A DNA stretch of 60,154 bases, from the NCBI RefSeq assembly GCF_022815605.1, contig NZ_JALGRP010000013.1:1-60154 (forward strand), given 5' to 3'. The DNA is from Microbacterium sp. VKM Ac-2923. Its GTDB lineage: Bacteria > Actinomycetota > Actinomycetes > Actinomycetales > Microbacteriaceae. Positions within the stretch are counted from its first letter, which is position 1; every line of letters starts with the position of its first letter. The notes under the pieces are model-generated. The model ran no database searches. It was not told the origin of the DNA and saw nothing but the letters and a program-made list of their open reading frames with translations. Both the position numbers and the translations under genes were made by a program. Positions 49,113 to 57,408 of the stretch are shown one piece after another.

Positions 49113-51299
49113 CTAGCGCTCCCGGAGAGGAAGGTTGTCAGAGACGACTCCAAGCACTTCGTACAGGGCGATCCACTGGTACTTCTTCCCGACTCGTTCG
49201 ACCGGTGCGCCAGAGCGGCCACGCAAAAGCCGTTGGTCGATCTCGTCGAAGGCTTCGGGTGTCCAGCCGAGTGTGCGCACGCGGTCGAAGATGGCCTCTT
49301 CAACAGACGCTTGTAAGCCTCGTTGATCTTTTGTGACGAAGTTGCGCAGGGCAGGTTCGAGCTTGTACCGGCCGAAGTCGCCCATGCCCGTCACTGAATG
49401 CCAGATTGAGCCGTATTCGTACTTAGGCCGCGCGGTGAGCCGCTCTATCTCGTCACGCGGCGTTGACTGAATCGGCCAGGACGCGCCGTAGGGCGGCTGT
49501 CCTGCGGGGCCATCCCATCCACTTGCAGCGGCTATCTCGAGCACCCGGCGGAGATAGTCGCGGATCAGCAGGTGGTTGGGCCAGCCGTTGGCCACCCACG
49601 CTGCGAGGGGGACGGCGAGTTGTGGCGCAAGGGGTTGTCGGCGGAGGGCAATGCCGCACGCCGCCGCAACTACACGCTCCACGACGTACGGGTCATTGAC
49701 GGTCACGAGGAGAGACACCGCGGAGGCGAACGCATCAGCTTCCCGCTCTCCTATGGAGACAAGAGCCTTGCTGGCTCCGTCTCTGACCCGTCGGTCAGTA
49801 GTGCTCGTACACCATCCCAATGCGAGCAGTGCCAGTTCGGCGGTTCCGCCAGTGATGCGCGCCCCTTGCCCCTGCCCAACGGGCCACGCCCACTCAAGGA
49901 GAGTGCGAATGGGTGAGTGCTCGTCGGGGTCGAGTGCACCGACAAGGGAGAGCGACCACAGCCTGTCTCGAAGGGGAAGCTCGAGTGAACTGAGGTGCGC
50001 ATGGAGCCACCTAGCGTTCAGGGGGTGACCCGGCACGCAGGCCACTCTGATCAACTGGCGCCATGTCTCGTCCCTGTGGCGGTCCGAGGTCAGTAGCGCT
50101 CGGACAAGTTCCTCGGCCCGGTCGCCCGTTGCTGTTGGGTGGCGCAGTGAAATGCTTTCGAGGAAGGCGTCCACCAGTTCGTGAGGCGCAGGCTTCGTGG
50201 GGTCTGTGCAATCCACCAGCTCGACGCTATGCACTTCGGGCATCAGCACTGACAGTGCGCCGAGGACTCCTCGCTCGATCCACAGTCGGTTGCCGAGGGA
50301 ACGCATCCACTCCGTGACCTCTGCGGGTGTCTTACTAGAGATAGTCTTCGCGCGCGCGACATCACCGAGGCGCTGATATCCGAAGCTGACGTGGTCTCTG
50401 CCCGCTTCCACCAGGACTCCCTCGTCGAGCATCCCCTTCAGCAGGCTCGTCGACCAGAGCCGGTTGGGCAGCAACGCCGAACACAGGTCCTCCGCGGTGG
50501 ACCGCGGAACTCTGCCGCCTTCGATCTCTGCTAGCTGTCGGACCGCCGCGCCGACTAGGTCCGTGCGCGTGTCAAAGTCGCACCGGCTACCCATCGAGAG
50601 GCGAAGGTTGGCAGCTTCGATGAACGCCTCGCACACCGTTGTGAGCCCAGCCGATCCGAGGGTGAAACGACCCGCACCCAGCGTTGTCAGCGCTTCGCAG
50701 GTCAACCGCAGGAAAAGGGGGTTCCCGAACTCGGGATTGAACAGGGGGAAGGTTGGGACATCGAGGCCGTATTCGTCGGCGAAGCGCCGCACGGCGGCCT
50801 CAGTTGATTCCTCGAATCCGTAGTGTTCCGAGGCGGGAAGGCCATGATCCCCGACCACCGCTTCGACGAACTCTGTCCTGCAAGAAACGATCAGGCCCAC
50901 ACCGGGGTATCGCGAAGCCTTCGACCTCATCGCTCGCAGGGCCGACGACCACCGGTCGGGCTGGTCGCTCTCGTTGACGGCATCGATGATGAGGAGAGCT
51001 TGATGGCCCGAGGCTTCGGCTGCGGCGTTGAGCAACCCGAGCAACCCGTCGACGTTCTCGGGCGTCTCCGCGAGTTCCGGCAACTGAGTCAGCAAGTTCC
51101 GCGCATCAAAGTCCTGACCCAACACCATGACAGTCGGACGCCCCTCAGCGATCCGTTGCATGGCGACATCGCACAACAGGTGCGACTTTCCGACGCCCGC
51201 GCGTCCAGTCAGGAGAAGCTCTCCCCGGATGGCGGCTGCGGTCGCCGGGGACGCCGATAGCCGTTGGGCGTCGTATAGTGCGGCGTTTACCTCGCGCAC
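49113..51299 (-). CDS. STAND-type NTPase, Avs-like (AVAST antiviral), truncated by TAG
   Basis: A 728-residue frame. Walker A is L-L-L-T-G-R-A-G-V-G-K-S-H-L-L (about residues 29-43), Walker B L-L-I-I-D-A-V-N-E-S, then V-S-C-R-T-E-F and the STAND-like G-N-P-L-F-L-R-L-T-C-E-A-L. A long helical-repeat region follows, ending G-K-K-Y-Q-W-I-A-L-Y-E, a motif I associate with this family. Avs proteins detect a phage protein with the C-terminal region and oligomerise to activate the effector. Here the chain stops at TAG 49113. The GTG 51299 start overlaps the nuclease frame by 13 bases, and protein-like sequence (D-D-G-F-Y-V-G-D-A-G-T-L-Y-G-N) continues upstream of it in the same frame. Confidence 0.8.
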   Translation of the reverse strand: MREVNAALYDAQRLSASPATAAAIRGELLLTGRAGVGKSHLLCDVAMQRIAEGRPTVMVLGQDFDARNLLTQLPELAETPENVDGLLGLLNAAAEASGHQALLIIDAVNESDQPDRWSSALRAMRSKASRYPGVGLIVSCRTEFVEAVVGDHGLPASEHYGFEESTEAAVRRFADEYGLDVPTFPLFNPEFGNPLFLRLTCEALTTLGAGRFTLGSAGLTTVCEAFIEAANLRLSMGSRCDFDTRTDLVGAAVRQLAEIEGGRVPRSTAEDLCSALLPNRLWSTSLLKGMLDEGVLVEAGRDHVSFGYQRLGDVARAKTISSKTPAEVTEWMRSLGNRLWIERGVLGALSVLMPEVHSVELVDCTDPTKPAPHELVDAFLESISLRHPTATGDRAEELVRALLTSDRHRDETWRQLIRVACVPGHPLNARWLHAHLSSLELPLRDRLWSLSLVGALDPDEHSPIRTLLEWAWPVGQGQGARITGGTAELALLALGWCTSTTDRRVRDGASKALVSIGEREADAFASAVSLLVTVNDPYVVERVVAAACGIALRRQPLAPQLAVPLAAWVANGWPNHLLIRDYLRRVLEIAAASGWDGPAGQPPYGASWPIQSTPRDEIERLTARPKYEYGSIWHSVTGMGDFGRYKLEPALRNFVTKDQRGLQASVEEAIFDRVRTLGWTPEAFDEIDQRLLRGRSGAPVERVGKKYQWIALYEVLGVVSDNLPLRER

Positions 51300-52264
51300 G
51301 TTCCCGTATAGCGTTCCAGCGTCGCCGACGTAGAAACCGTCGTCTGTTCGTGATCGCTGGCGAAGGATTTTTCCACGCCTTCGAGTGCAGCGACGGCCGC
51401 GTCTATCTGCTCAGTTGCAACATTGACGGCATAGAGGGTACGCAGCTGTGCAACGATGCCTTCGAACACCGCATCCACCGCGTCGAGAGCCGACTCACAG
51501 ATTTTAAGTGCCTCATGAAAGGCAGCTTCATCGCCCTCGGGTGCCCTCCATGACCATCTGCGAGCTGACCTCAGATCTGCTGACAGCCGTTGCCACCGAG
51601 CGATGTAGGCCGCAGTGCGCCCCGCGCCCTCGACTACCTGCACCACGTCGACATCGACGTGCAGCTGAGGACTGTACCGCCGGCCCAGCTTGGCGGCGAC
51701 GTCGTCGATTCGCTCCTGTTGTTGAGTCTGCGACAACGCACCCGCGTCGAACCAATAGCGGACCCGTCCGGCGTTGTGATCGAGGGTGAGCGCGTTCGTG
51801 AGGTCGTGGGCAGAGATGAACTCGACTTTCACAGCGCGGTCCAGATCGTCTGCAGCCTCCTCCAACTTACGAGCCTCTTCTTCCCAGCGGGTGAAGGCAG
51901 ACTTCGTCTTGTGCGTGTCGCCGGCGGGGAGGTCGAGTGGCATCGTCACGAAGTAGCGCCGGAGTTTGGGCTCGGTCTCTAAGGTCCGCAGGAAGGACTC
52001 TCTAACCTGGGCGGCCGTGGATGAGTCATAGGACCTCACGTATTTCGCTTGCCAGGCCCAGACGTCACCGCCGGGGACGACTCCTCTGCCTTCTCGGCCG
52101 CCGTCGGGAGTTCCGAACCTCGCGAAACGGGTGCCCACCGGCCACTTGACCACGTCAACTCGAATAAGCAGCGAAGCGAGTTCCTCGAACGCGTTCGCTC
52201 GAGAGGCCGGCTGCCCGTGAGGTCGTATGCGTGCGAAGTCAATGTCGGGCGGGGTCGAGGACAC
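51287..52264 (-). CDS. Mrr-like nuclease domain of the Avs-like system
   Basis: A 325-residue protein opening with I-D-F-A-R-I-R-P-H-G and F-E-E-L-A-S-L-L, then a restriction-endonuclease-like core: P-D-G-G-R-E-G followed by V-W-A-W-Q-A-K-Y-V (acidic residue plus QxK), as in Mrr/Cap4-type effectors. A helical linker follows to the end. In the relatives I recall, this nuclease and the STAND ATPase form one polypeptide. Here the nuclease frame ends at TAA 51287-51289 while the ATPase frame continues one base back, which points to a frameshift. GTG 52264 follows GATAAT by five bases. Confidence 0.75.
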   Translation of the reverse strand: MSSTPPDIDFARIRPHGQPASRANAFEELASLLIRVDVVKWPVGTRFARFGTPDGGREGRGVVPGGDVWAWQAKYVRSYDSSTAAQVRESFLRTLETEPKLRRYFVTMPLDLPAGDTHKTKSAFTRWEEEARKLEEAADDLDRAVKVEFISAHDLTNALTLDHNAGRVRYWFDAGALSQTQQQERIDDVAAKLGRRYSPQLHVDVDVVQVVEGAGRTAAYIARWQRLSADLRSARRWSWRAPEGDEAAFHEALKICESALDAVDAVFEGIVAQLRTLYAVNVATEQIDAAVAALEGVEKSFASDHEQTTVSTSATLERYTGTCAR

Positions 52265-52436
52265 AATTCATTATCAACGTCGTGACGGCTGACCTCGCGT
52301 GCTCGATACGGTCGGATGAGCGCGTCCTCAACTGCCTTTTCCTCGGCCGCGCGGCTCTCGGCCGTCTCTGGAACAAACTGGCGGGTGCGGTAGTCCGCCT
52401 TGCTGGGCGGCGGATACAGTGAGGTTCAATACGGTT
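52265..52436. promoter_or_regulatory. Divergent promoter region of the two defence arms
   Basis: Leftward, GATAAT (about 52270-52275 on the minus strand) lies just before the nuclease start. Rightward, TACAGT (52415-52420) would start transcription about ten bases before ATG 52437. No palindrome stands out, so shared control is not shown. Confidence 0.5.
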
Positions 52437-54815
52437 ATGAGTTCCCGCGACGTCGCCTTCTTACCCGCGACACTTGCGTTGCGACCACCGCGCGTAGCAA
52501 TTCTCGTACCGGACGACGAGCACTGGCGCACCTGGGCCAGCCACGCGCTTGCCGTCGCTTCGGAGTACTGGGGTGGAGGCGGTTTCATTCTCGTTACCTA
52601 CTCTCGTGACACGGCCGAGCCCGCAGACCGGTTCGCGGAGATCGTGCGCGCGTACGACCCCGACCACGTCGTGACCCTCGAGATGCCTGCTTCTGACTAC
52701 GAGGCGCTGTACCCCGGTGCCCTGACCGTGCAAGGCGCCAGGGATGAGGCTCACCGCATAGAGCTCGTCAACGCCATCTCTGGAGGTATTACCGAGAACC
52801 AAGCGCAATGGGCGCGCGAGCGCGTCGTGAGCTGGTGCTCACCGTTGCGGGCTTTTCGCCTGGGACGACAGGCCAGCGTGCGTCAGCACGAGCTAGTGAA
52901 ACAGCTCGGTCGGCCGAATCGAGAGGATCGCTACCGGCGCGGGCTCCCTCTTGCACCCATCGAGGCGCGTACCAAGGTGTTGGCGGGATCAACCGCCTGG
53001 GGGTCAGACGCGGCGCTGTTCGCGGCATATCGCGTCGGTGTCGCCGGAAGTGCGCCCGATCAGCGACCGGACCCGGGGGATGAGCTTCTTAGCTGGTTGA
53101 TCTCCACAACGGGAGATGTGCCACGGTCCCTGCTCTGGAGCAGTACTGGTGAGCAACTCAGTGACCTTGACCGCGTCGCCACCCTCTTCGATGCCAGCCA
53201 GGGTTTGATTCAAGTTAGCAGGGGATACCTGCGCGACAGCGCAGTGGTGATCATTGGCGACACGGGAACTGACTTCGCCCTCGCGGTTGCCTACGACCGA
53301 CTCGTGGGGCGAGGCATTTGGCTCTCGGACGCGATGCGAGACGGCGGAGGGTTCGAAGATCTTGTTCGGCCGGCCGTGTGGTCGCTCGTTGCCGAGACCG
53401 AGCACTCCGGGCGTCGAGTTCTTGTGACCTCCGCCTCCCGTGACGATGCGGAGGTCAACAACGTCGTGGCTTCCCTCTCGGAGTACGGCTTGCCCGGTGG
53501 CCTGCGACTCTACGGGCGAATTCGAGAGCACGAGACGCTTGTGGCGGGCGCGCCCGAACTCGGCGACGCCGTTCAAGCGCTCGTCGTGGCTGAGCACGTA
53601 GGCGCGTCCGTAGTATTGCCTGTCACGCAACACGACGATGGCACTCGGGAGTCTCTCACCAAGCTCGAGAGCCCGATACCGTCGGACCTGTTGTACTCGG
53701 ACTTGGGCAAGCTGCCCTACTGGTATGTGGACGTGTCTCTAGGCCACGACACCGCCCCCCGCGCGCGGGACCTGCCCGCTTCAGCGCTGCTCGCGACTGA
53801 GGGCGACCTCCTTCCCGAGGTGAACCTTCGAGCAAGCAGAGACGGACTGTCCTACGACGCGTCGTCGATGGGGTTCGTCGGTGGCGGAACCCTCCTGCCC
53901 GGTCGCATCGGCCGGCCGCGGCTGCGCGCGCTGTCGATCCGGGCGTGGGCTGAGGGCATGGCTGAAGCGCAAGGTCTCGGCGTTCGTCTCTCAAGACCCG
54001 GGCGTCAAGCGGAGCTTGTGCAACGGAGGCTGGGCTCGCGTCGAGCATTGCTGGACCTCGTGTCGGGTCCGGCGCTTCCTCTGTTGCGCGCGTTCATCCC
54101 GCGGGACAAGGCGCCGAAACTGCGGGACCCCGAAGTAGTGGTTCTCGGACTTGACCCGTACCTTTCTTTCGATGCTATGAACGGTTTGCTGGCGCTGACG
54201 GAGGATGAGGCCATACAGATGGTCGACGAGCTCGCGGTGGCCAGGCTTCTGCGTCGCGGGCTGGTTCTGAGTTGCCAGGAGTGTGAGCGACCGTCTTTCA
54301 TCGACGCGGACCGCTTGGGGCAGCGTTATGAATGCCCGCAGTGTGCAACACCGAACACTCTCAGCTCCGAGCGGTGGCGGCGCGGGGCCGAACCTAGGTG
54401 GTTCTACGACCTCTTCGCGACATTCCGGGAGCTACTCCTACGCCATGGTGACGTGCCGTTGTTGGCGGCCGCGCGGCTCCGCGAGGGATCACACTCGTAC
54501 GCAGACGCATCGGAACTGGAGTTCTACGACCGGGTGTCAGGGAAGAACGTTGCCGAGATCGACCTTGTCGCCAGTGTGGACGGAGAGGTGGTGGTCGCTG
54601 AAGCGAAGGTGGCGGGCGCCTACAAGTCTGGTGAACGGGGTCGGCAGAGCAAGAAGTTGATGAAAGTGGCGACCGTGCTACGCGCTGACAAAGTCGTGTT
54701 GGCTACTTCTCAGGACCACTGGAATGAAACAGATGTCAGACACCTCATCGGCGAGGCTGCGGCAGCCTCGCCTTTCGCAGTGGACGTCGAGGTCATGACA
54801 AGTCTTGGCGCGTGA
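52437..54815 (+). CDS. Large protein with zinc ribbon and putative PD-(D/E)XK nuclease domain, unknown family
   Basis: A 792-residue protein. The N-terminal region (to about 130) looks Rossmann-like (R-V-A-I-L-V-P-D-D-E-H-W; F-I-L-V-T-Y). A middle region has another V-V-I-I-G-D-T-G-T-D strand-loop. About residues 600-640 form a zinc ribbon with two CxxC pairs (L-S-C-Q-E-C-E-R and Y-E-C-P-Q-C-A). The C-terminus then shows A-E-I-D-L-V-A-S-V-D-G-E and V-V-V-A-E-A-K-V, the spacing of a PD-(D/E)XK nuclease core (D...ExK), and K-V-V-L-A-T-S as the next strand. I do not recognise the family. The reverse transcriptase lies downstream on the same strand, so the two may work together. Confidence 0.7.
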   Translation: MSSRDVAFLPATLALRPPRVAILVPDDEHWRTWASHALAVASEYWGGGGFILVTYSRDTAEPADRFAEIVRAYDPDHVVTLEMPASDYEALYPGALTVQGARDEAHRIELVNAISGGITENQAQWARERVVSWCSPLRAFRLGRQASVRQHELVKQLGRPNREDRYRRGLPLAPIEARTKVLAGSTAWGSDAALFAAYRVGVAGSAPDQRPDPGDELLSWLISTTGDVPRSLLWSSTGEQLSDLDRVATLFDASQGLIQVSRGYLRDSAVVIIGDTGTDFALAVAYDRLVGRGIWLSDAMRDGGGFEDLVRPAVWSLVAETEHSGRRVLVTSASRDDAEVNNVVASLSEYGLPGGLRLYGRIREHETLVAGAPELGDAVQALVVAEHVGASVVLPVTQHDDGTRESLTKLESPIPSDLLYSDLGKLPYWYVDVSLGHDTAPRARDLPASALLATEGDLLPEVNLRASRDGLSYDASSMGFVGGGTLLPGRIGRPRLRALSIRAWAEGMAEAQGLGVRLSRPGRQAELVQRRLGSRRALLDLVSGPALPLLRAFIPRDKAPKLRDPEVVVLGLDPYLSFDAMNGLLALTEDEAIQMVDELAVARLLRRGLVLSCQECERPSFIDADRLGQRYECPQCATPNTLSSERWRRGAEPRWFYDLFATFRELLLRHGDVPLLAAARLREGSHSYADASELEFYDRVSGKNVAEIDLVASVDGEVVVAEAKVAGAYKSGERGRQSKKLMKVATVLRADKVVLATSQDHWNETDVRHLIGEAAAASPFAVDVEVMTSLGA

Positions 54816-55181
54816 CGGCCCTGTTGGGCGCGGCCGTACGCGCACCCGCCCTCCTTTTGTGGCATCGCTCGCGGGCTGTCGGCCGTGCGTTGATCTAGCT
54901 CCCGCCAGCTGTATTCGTCGCGGACTGAGGGGAGGTCGTAGCGGAGGCCCAGAGGGAGAGGGCGCGAGCAAGTAGCTATCAACGGCCGCCGGCATATGCT
55001 CTCCGCAGTATCGTTCGAGATGCACTCTCGAATGACCAGCGCGCACTCGTGGGTGACGTCGTTACGAACGAACCGCGACCGCGCTAGGCGCCCACCGTGC
55101 GGGCATTGATGACGATGCCCGAGAGCACCGTTCATATGCGTTTCGCGTACGCGTTCACCGGTGCTCCGGTACGTTCATCAG
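54816..55181 (+). other. Gap before the RT module; candidate location of an RT-associated RNA
   Basis: About 366 bases with no good reading frame. A perfect 7-bp hairpin, CGGGCAT...ATGCCCG, lies at 55099-55120, and several weaker inverted pairs are present. Some defence reverse transcriptases (DRT2, DRT9 types) use a non-coding RNA placed just upstream. Whether this gap makes such an RNA cannot be told from sequence alone. Confidence 0.35.
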
Positions 55182-55562
55182 GTGGGGCTATTTCGGGCGA
55201 TGGAGAGAGCGGGGTCGTCGCCGATGGTCGGTGGTGGCGCGAGAGGGCTGGATATCCGCCGCGGTCTGGACGTGGAGCAGACCGCGGATGACGAAATCGT
55301 CGGACCGGGATCGGGTGGACTCAGCACGGCTCCTGACAACCCGCGCCTCCTCCAACGGCATCGCCGGCCGGAGTCCCTTGGCGGAACAGGCAAGCACCCG
55401 GTTTGGATGATCGAGCAGACGATGCTTCCCGGGTTGGGCTTGGGCAGTCGCCGCGATAAGCCAAATCACGAGATTGTGGAAGCGGACGAGAAAGTGACCC
55501 TCGGCGTCTACATTGCGCGCATTCACGCAACCGTGTCGCATTGGGCTATTGCTCATGAGTGA
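55182..55562 (+). CDS. Small protein coupled to the reverse transcriptase, unknown family
   Basis: A 126-residue frame starting at GTG 55182, six bases after TACGTT (55170-55175), the leaderless pattern seen at many genes here. Its stop overlaps the RT start by eight bases. The C-terminal half reads like folded protein (N-H-E-I-V-E-A-D-E-K-V-T-L-G-V-Y-I-A-R-I-H); the first 60 residues are Gly/Arg-rich and may be disordered. Third-position G/C is moderate, like its island neighbours. I know no homologue, so the call rests on promoter spacing and coupling. Confidence 0.45.
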   Translation: MGLFRAMERAGSSPMVGGGARGLDIRRGLDVEQTADDEIVGPGSGGLSTAPDNPRLLQRHRRPESLGGTGKHPVWMIEQTMLPGLGLGSRRDKPNHEIVEADEKVTLGVYIARIHATVSHWAIAHE

Positions 55563-57408
55563 GCTTCTGATTCCCACTGCCTTAGCGAAGCTCCGCAACC
55601 TGGTCTCGTCCGAAACGCCGCTCGACCCTCGAGAAGCGGCGGTCATTCTGCGCGCGCTACAGCGTCGAGGGTTGTCGAAGACCGATCTCGTCGTTCACAT
55701 CGAGAGGTCGCGAGCGCAGAATGATGTGTTGGGCGCGAGCGACCAGTACGAGGAGAACGCACTCCTTGCCCTGGATCTTATCGAGGGCTCAAACGCGTTT
55801 GGGCTCACCTGGGACGCAGCGGACAAAGCGGCGGCGTGGGTTCCTCTGACAGTTTCGCGGGGAGAGTTCGAGAACGCGTCGCATTACGCGTTGTCGGTCA
55901 ACGACCTCTTGCCCTTCAAGTTGAGGCCCGTGAGCGAAACTACGCGCAACCGCATTATCGACTCACATTGGGAGTATCTGACGTCCGGCAAGTATGAGCC
56001 GACCGTAGCGGACTTCTTCCGGGCGCCTAAAGCGGGCTTGACAACGCGTCCAGCCGCTTTACTCGCTCCCGCCGACCGCCTTGCGTTCGAGGGTTTGGTC
56101 GAGGTGGTCGCACGTGCGGTTGGGGACGCGTTGCCCGCGCATGTTTTGTGGCCGCGAGGGAGGGAAGAGGTTGGGTCGGCCTTCGCTGCCTTCAACGCTG
56201 CCCCCTCCACCTGGTCAAGCGAATTCGTCTTGAAGACCGATATAGTGAGCTTCTACGAGTCCGTGGATCACGCTTTCCTCAGCGTCATCCTTGGAGACCA
56301 ACTGAACGTCTCCGCGGGTCTACCTGTCGCGCTTGAGGCGCTACTCGACGCCGTTATGGGTTCCTCGGTGGGTCTGCCACAAGGGCCGCCCGGCAGTGAC
56401 GTGCTGGCAAGCGCATTCCTGATCGATGTTGACCGCGAATTGAGTCGACGGGGGTGGCCTTTGTCGCGCTACGCCGACGACATTCTCATAGGAGCCGACA
56501 CCTTCGACGAAGCGCGCTCGCGGTTGCGGGCCCTCGAGTCGTTGCTGCGCGATAGGGGGCTGACTCTCGCTGCGGAGAAAACTCGAATCGTGCGACGCGG
56601 GTCCTATCTCTCTTCGCTGGATGATGACGAGGCGCCAGAATCGTTGAAGGAGAAAGTCCGCCGTGAAGTCGCAAGAGATATCCAAGCGAATGACGCGGAA
56701 GATGTGAGTGCATTTGTCGAGGCTATCCACCTCGAAGAAGAAGTGCAGTGGGAACTTCTTTATCATGGAACCGTTTCATGGGGAGAAGCCCTTTCCGGCG
56801 TCGCCGACCATCTATTGCCGCCGTGGATCCGGGCTTATCGGCGGATTTTCACGGCCGAGGCCCGCCGGTTGACCGCGGGTGGATACGTTCAAGCTGGCAG
56901 CCTGACGGTGGCGGAACTCCGTCGGTGTCTCGTGTTTATGTCGGCGGACCCTACCCCGGACGACCTTGCCGACCTTCATGCGATCATCGACTGGCATCCG
57001 TCGATAGTGCGGCCGTTGTCAAAATACCTGCATCGGCTGAGTTTGGTAGATGCGCCGGTTGTCGCCCGGTTTTTGAAGGCGCGGCTGCGTCGTGGCCGCG
57101 ATAGTGACGTCGAGATGTCCTGGATTTTGGCTCCGGCCATGGATAATCGCGACCTTGCCCGATTGCTGACCGGCGAACTTGAAGGAGTGATGGGCAGCGA
57201 CGTAAGGCCCCTCACCGCCGCGACTGCCTTCCGCGCGCGCGACGAAATCGAGGCAACGACGAGTGAGGTGCGGCGCGAAGTGCTTAGCCACTTTGGGGAC
57301 GCGTTGGCGTTGGAGGTTGTCTTGTCGCTGAATTGGAATCGCGACAACGTCGGCGACGGCCCTCCCGCCCTTGGTCCGTCACTCGGCCCAGGGATCGCTG
57401 AAGGTTAG
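55555..57408 (+). CDS. Reverse transcriptase of the Abi/UG (defence-associated) type
   Basis: A 617-residue protein. RT motif A is V-L-K-T-D-I-V-S-F-Y-E-S-V-D-H (about residues 225-239), motif B G-L-P-Q-G-P-P-G-S-D, the catalytic box R-Y-A-D-D-I-L-I-G, and motif D L-T-L-A-A-E-K-T-R-I, all intact. About 210 helical residues follow the RT core without a thumb/maturase (group II intron) or retron-type end, as in Abi and UG reverse transcriptases. ATG 55555 overlaps the small upstream gene. No group II intron RNA and no integrase is visible. The UG subgroup cannot be assigned by eye. Confidence 0.88.
   Translation: MSELLIPTALAKLRNLVSSETPLDPREAAVILRALQRRGLSKTDLVVHIERSRAQNDVLGASDQYEENALLALDLIEGSNAFGLTWDAADKAAAWVPLTVSRGEFENASHYALSVNDLLPFKLRPVSETTRNRIIDSHWEYLTSGKYEPTVADFFRAPKAGLTTRPAALLAPADRLAFEGLVEVVARAVGDALPAHVLWPRGREEVGSAFAAFNAAPSTWSSEFVLKTDIVSFYESVDHAFLSVILGDQLNVSAGLPVALEALLDAVMGSSVGLPQGPPGSDVLASAFLIDVDRELSRRGWPLSRYADDILIGADTFDEARSRLRALESLLRDRGLTLAAEKTRIVRRGSYLSSLDDDEAPESLKEKVRREVARDIQANDAEDVSAFVEAIHLEEEVQWELLYHGTVSWGEALSGVADHLLPPWIRAYRRIFTAEARRLTAGGYVQAGSLTVAELRRCLVFMSADPTPDDLADLHAIIDWHPSIVRPLSKYLHRLSLVDAPVVARFLKARLRRGRDSDVEMSWILAPAMDNRDLARLLTGELEGVMGSDVRPLTAATAFRARDEIEATTSEVRREVLSHFGDALALEVVLSLNWNRDNVGDGPPALGPSLGPGIAEG

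Noticed and set aside
55188..55646. Minus-strand frame opposite the small RT-linked gene
   Set aside because: It overlaps the RT start and the coupled + strand gene; the + frame has promoter spacing and overlap in its favour.
55555..57408. Group II intron or retron reverse transcriptase
   Set aside because: No maturase or HNH domain follows the RT core, no intron domain V hairpin is visible, and the retron-type end is absent.
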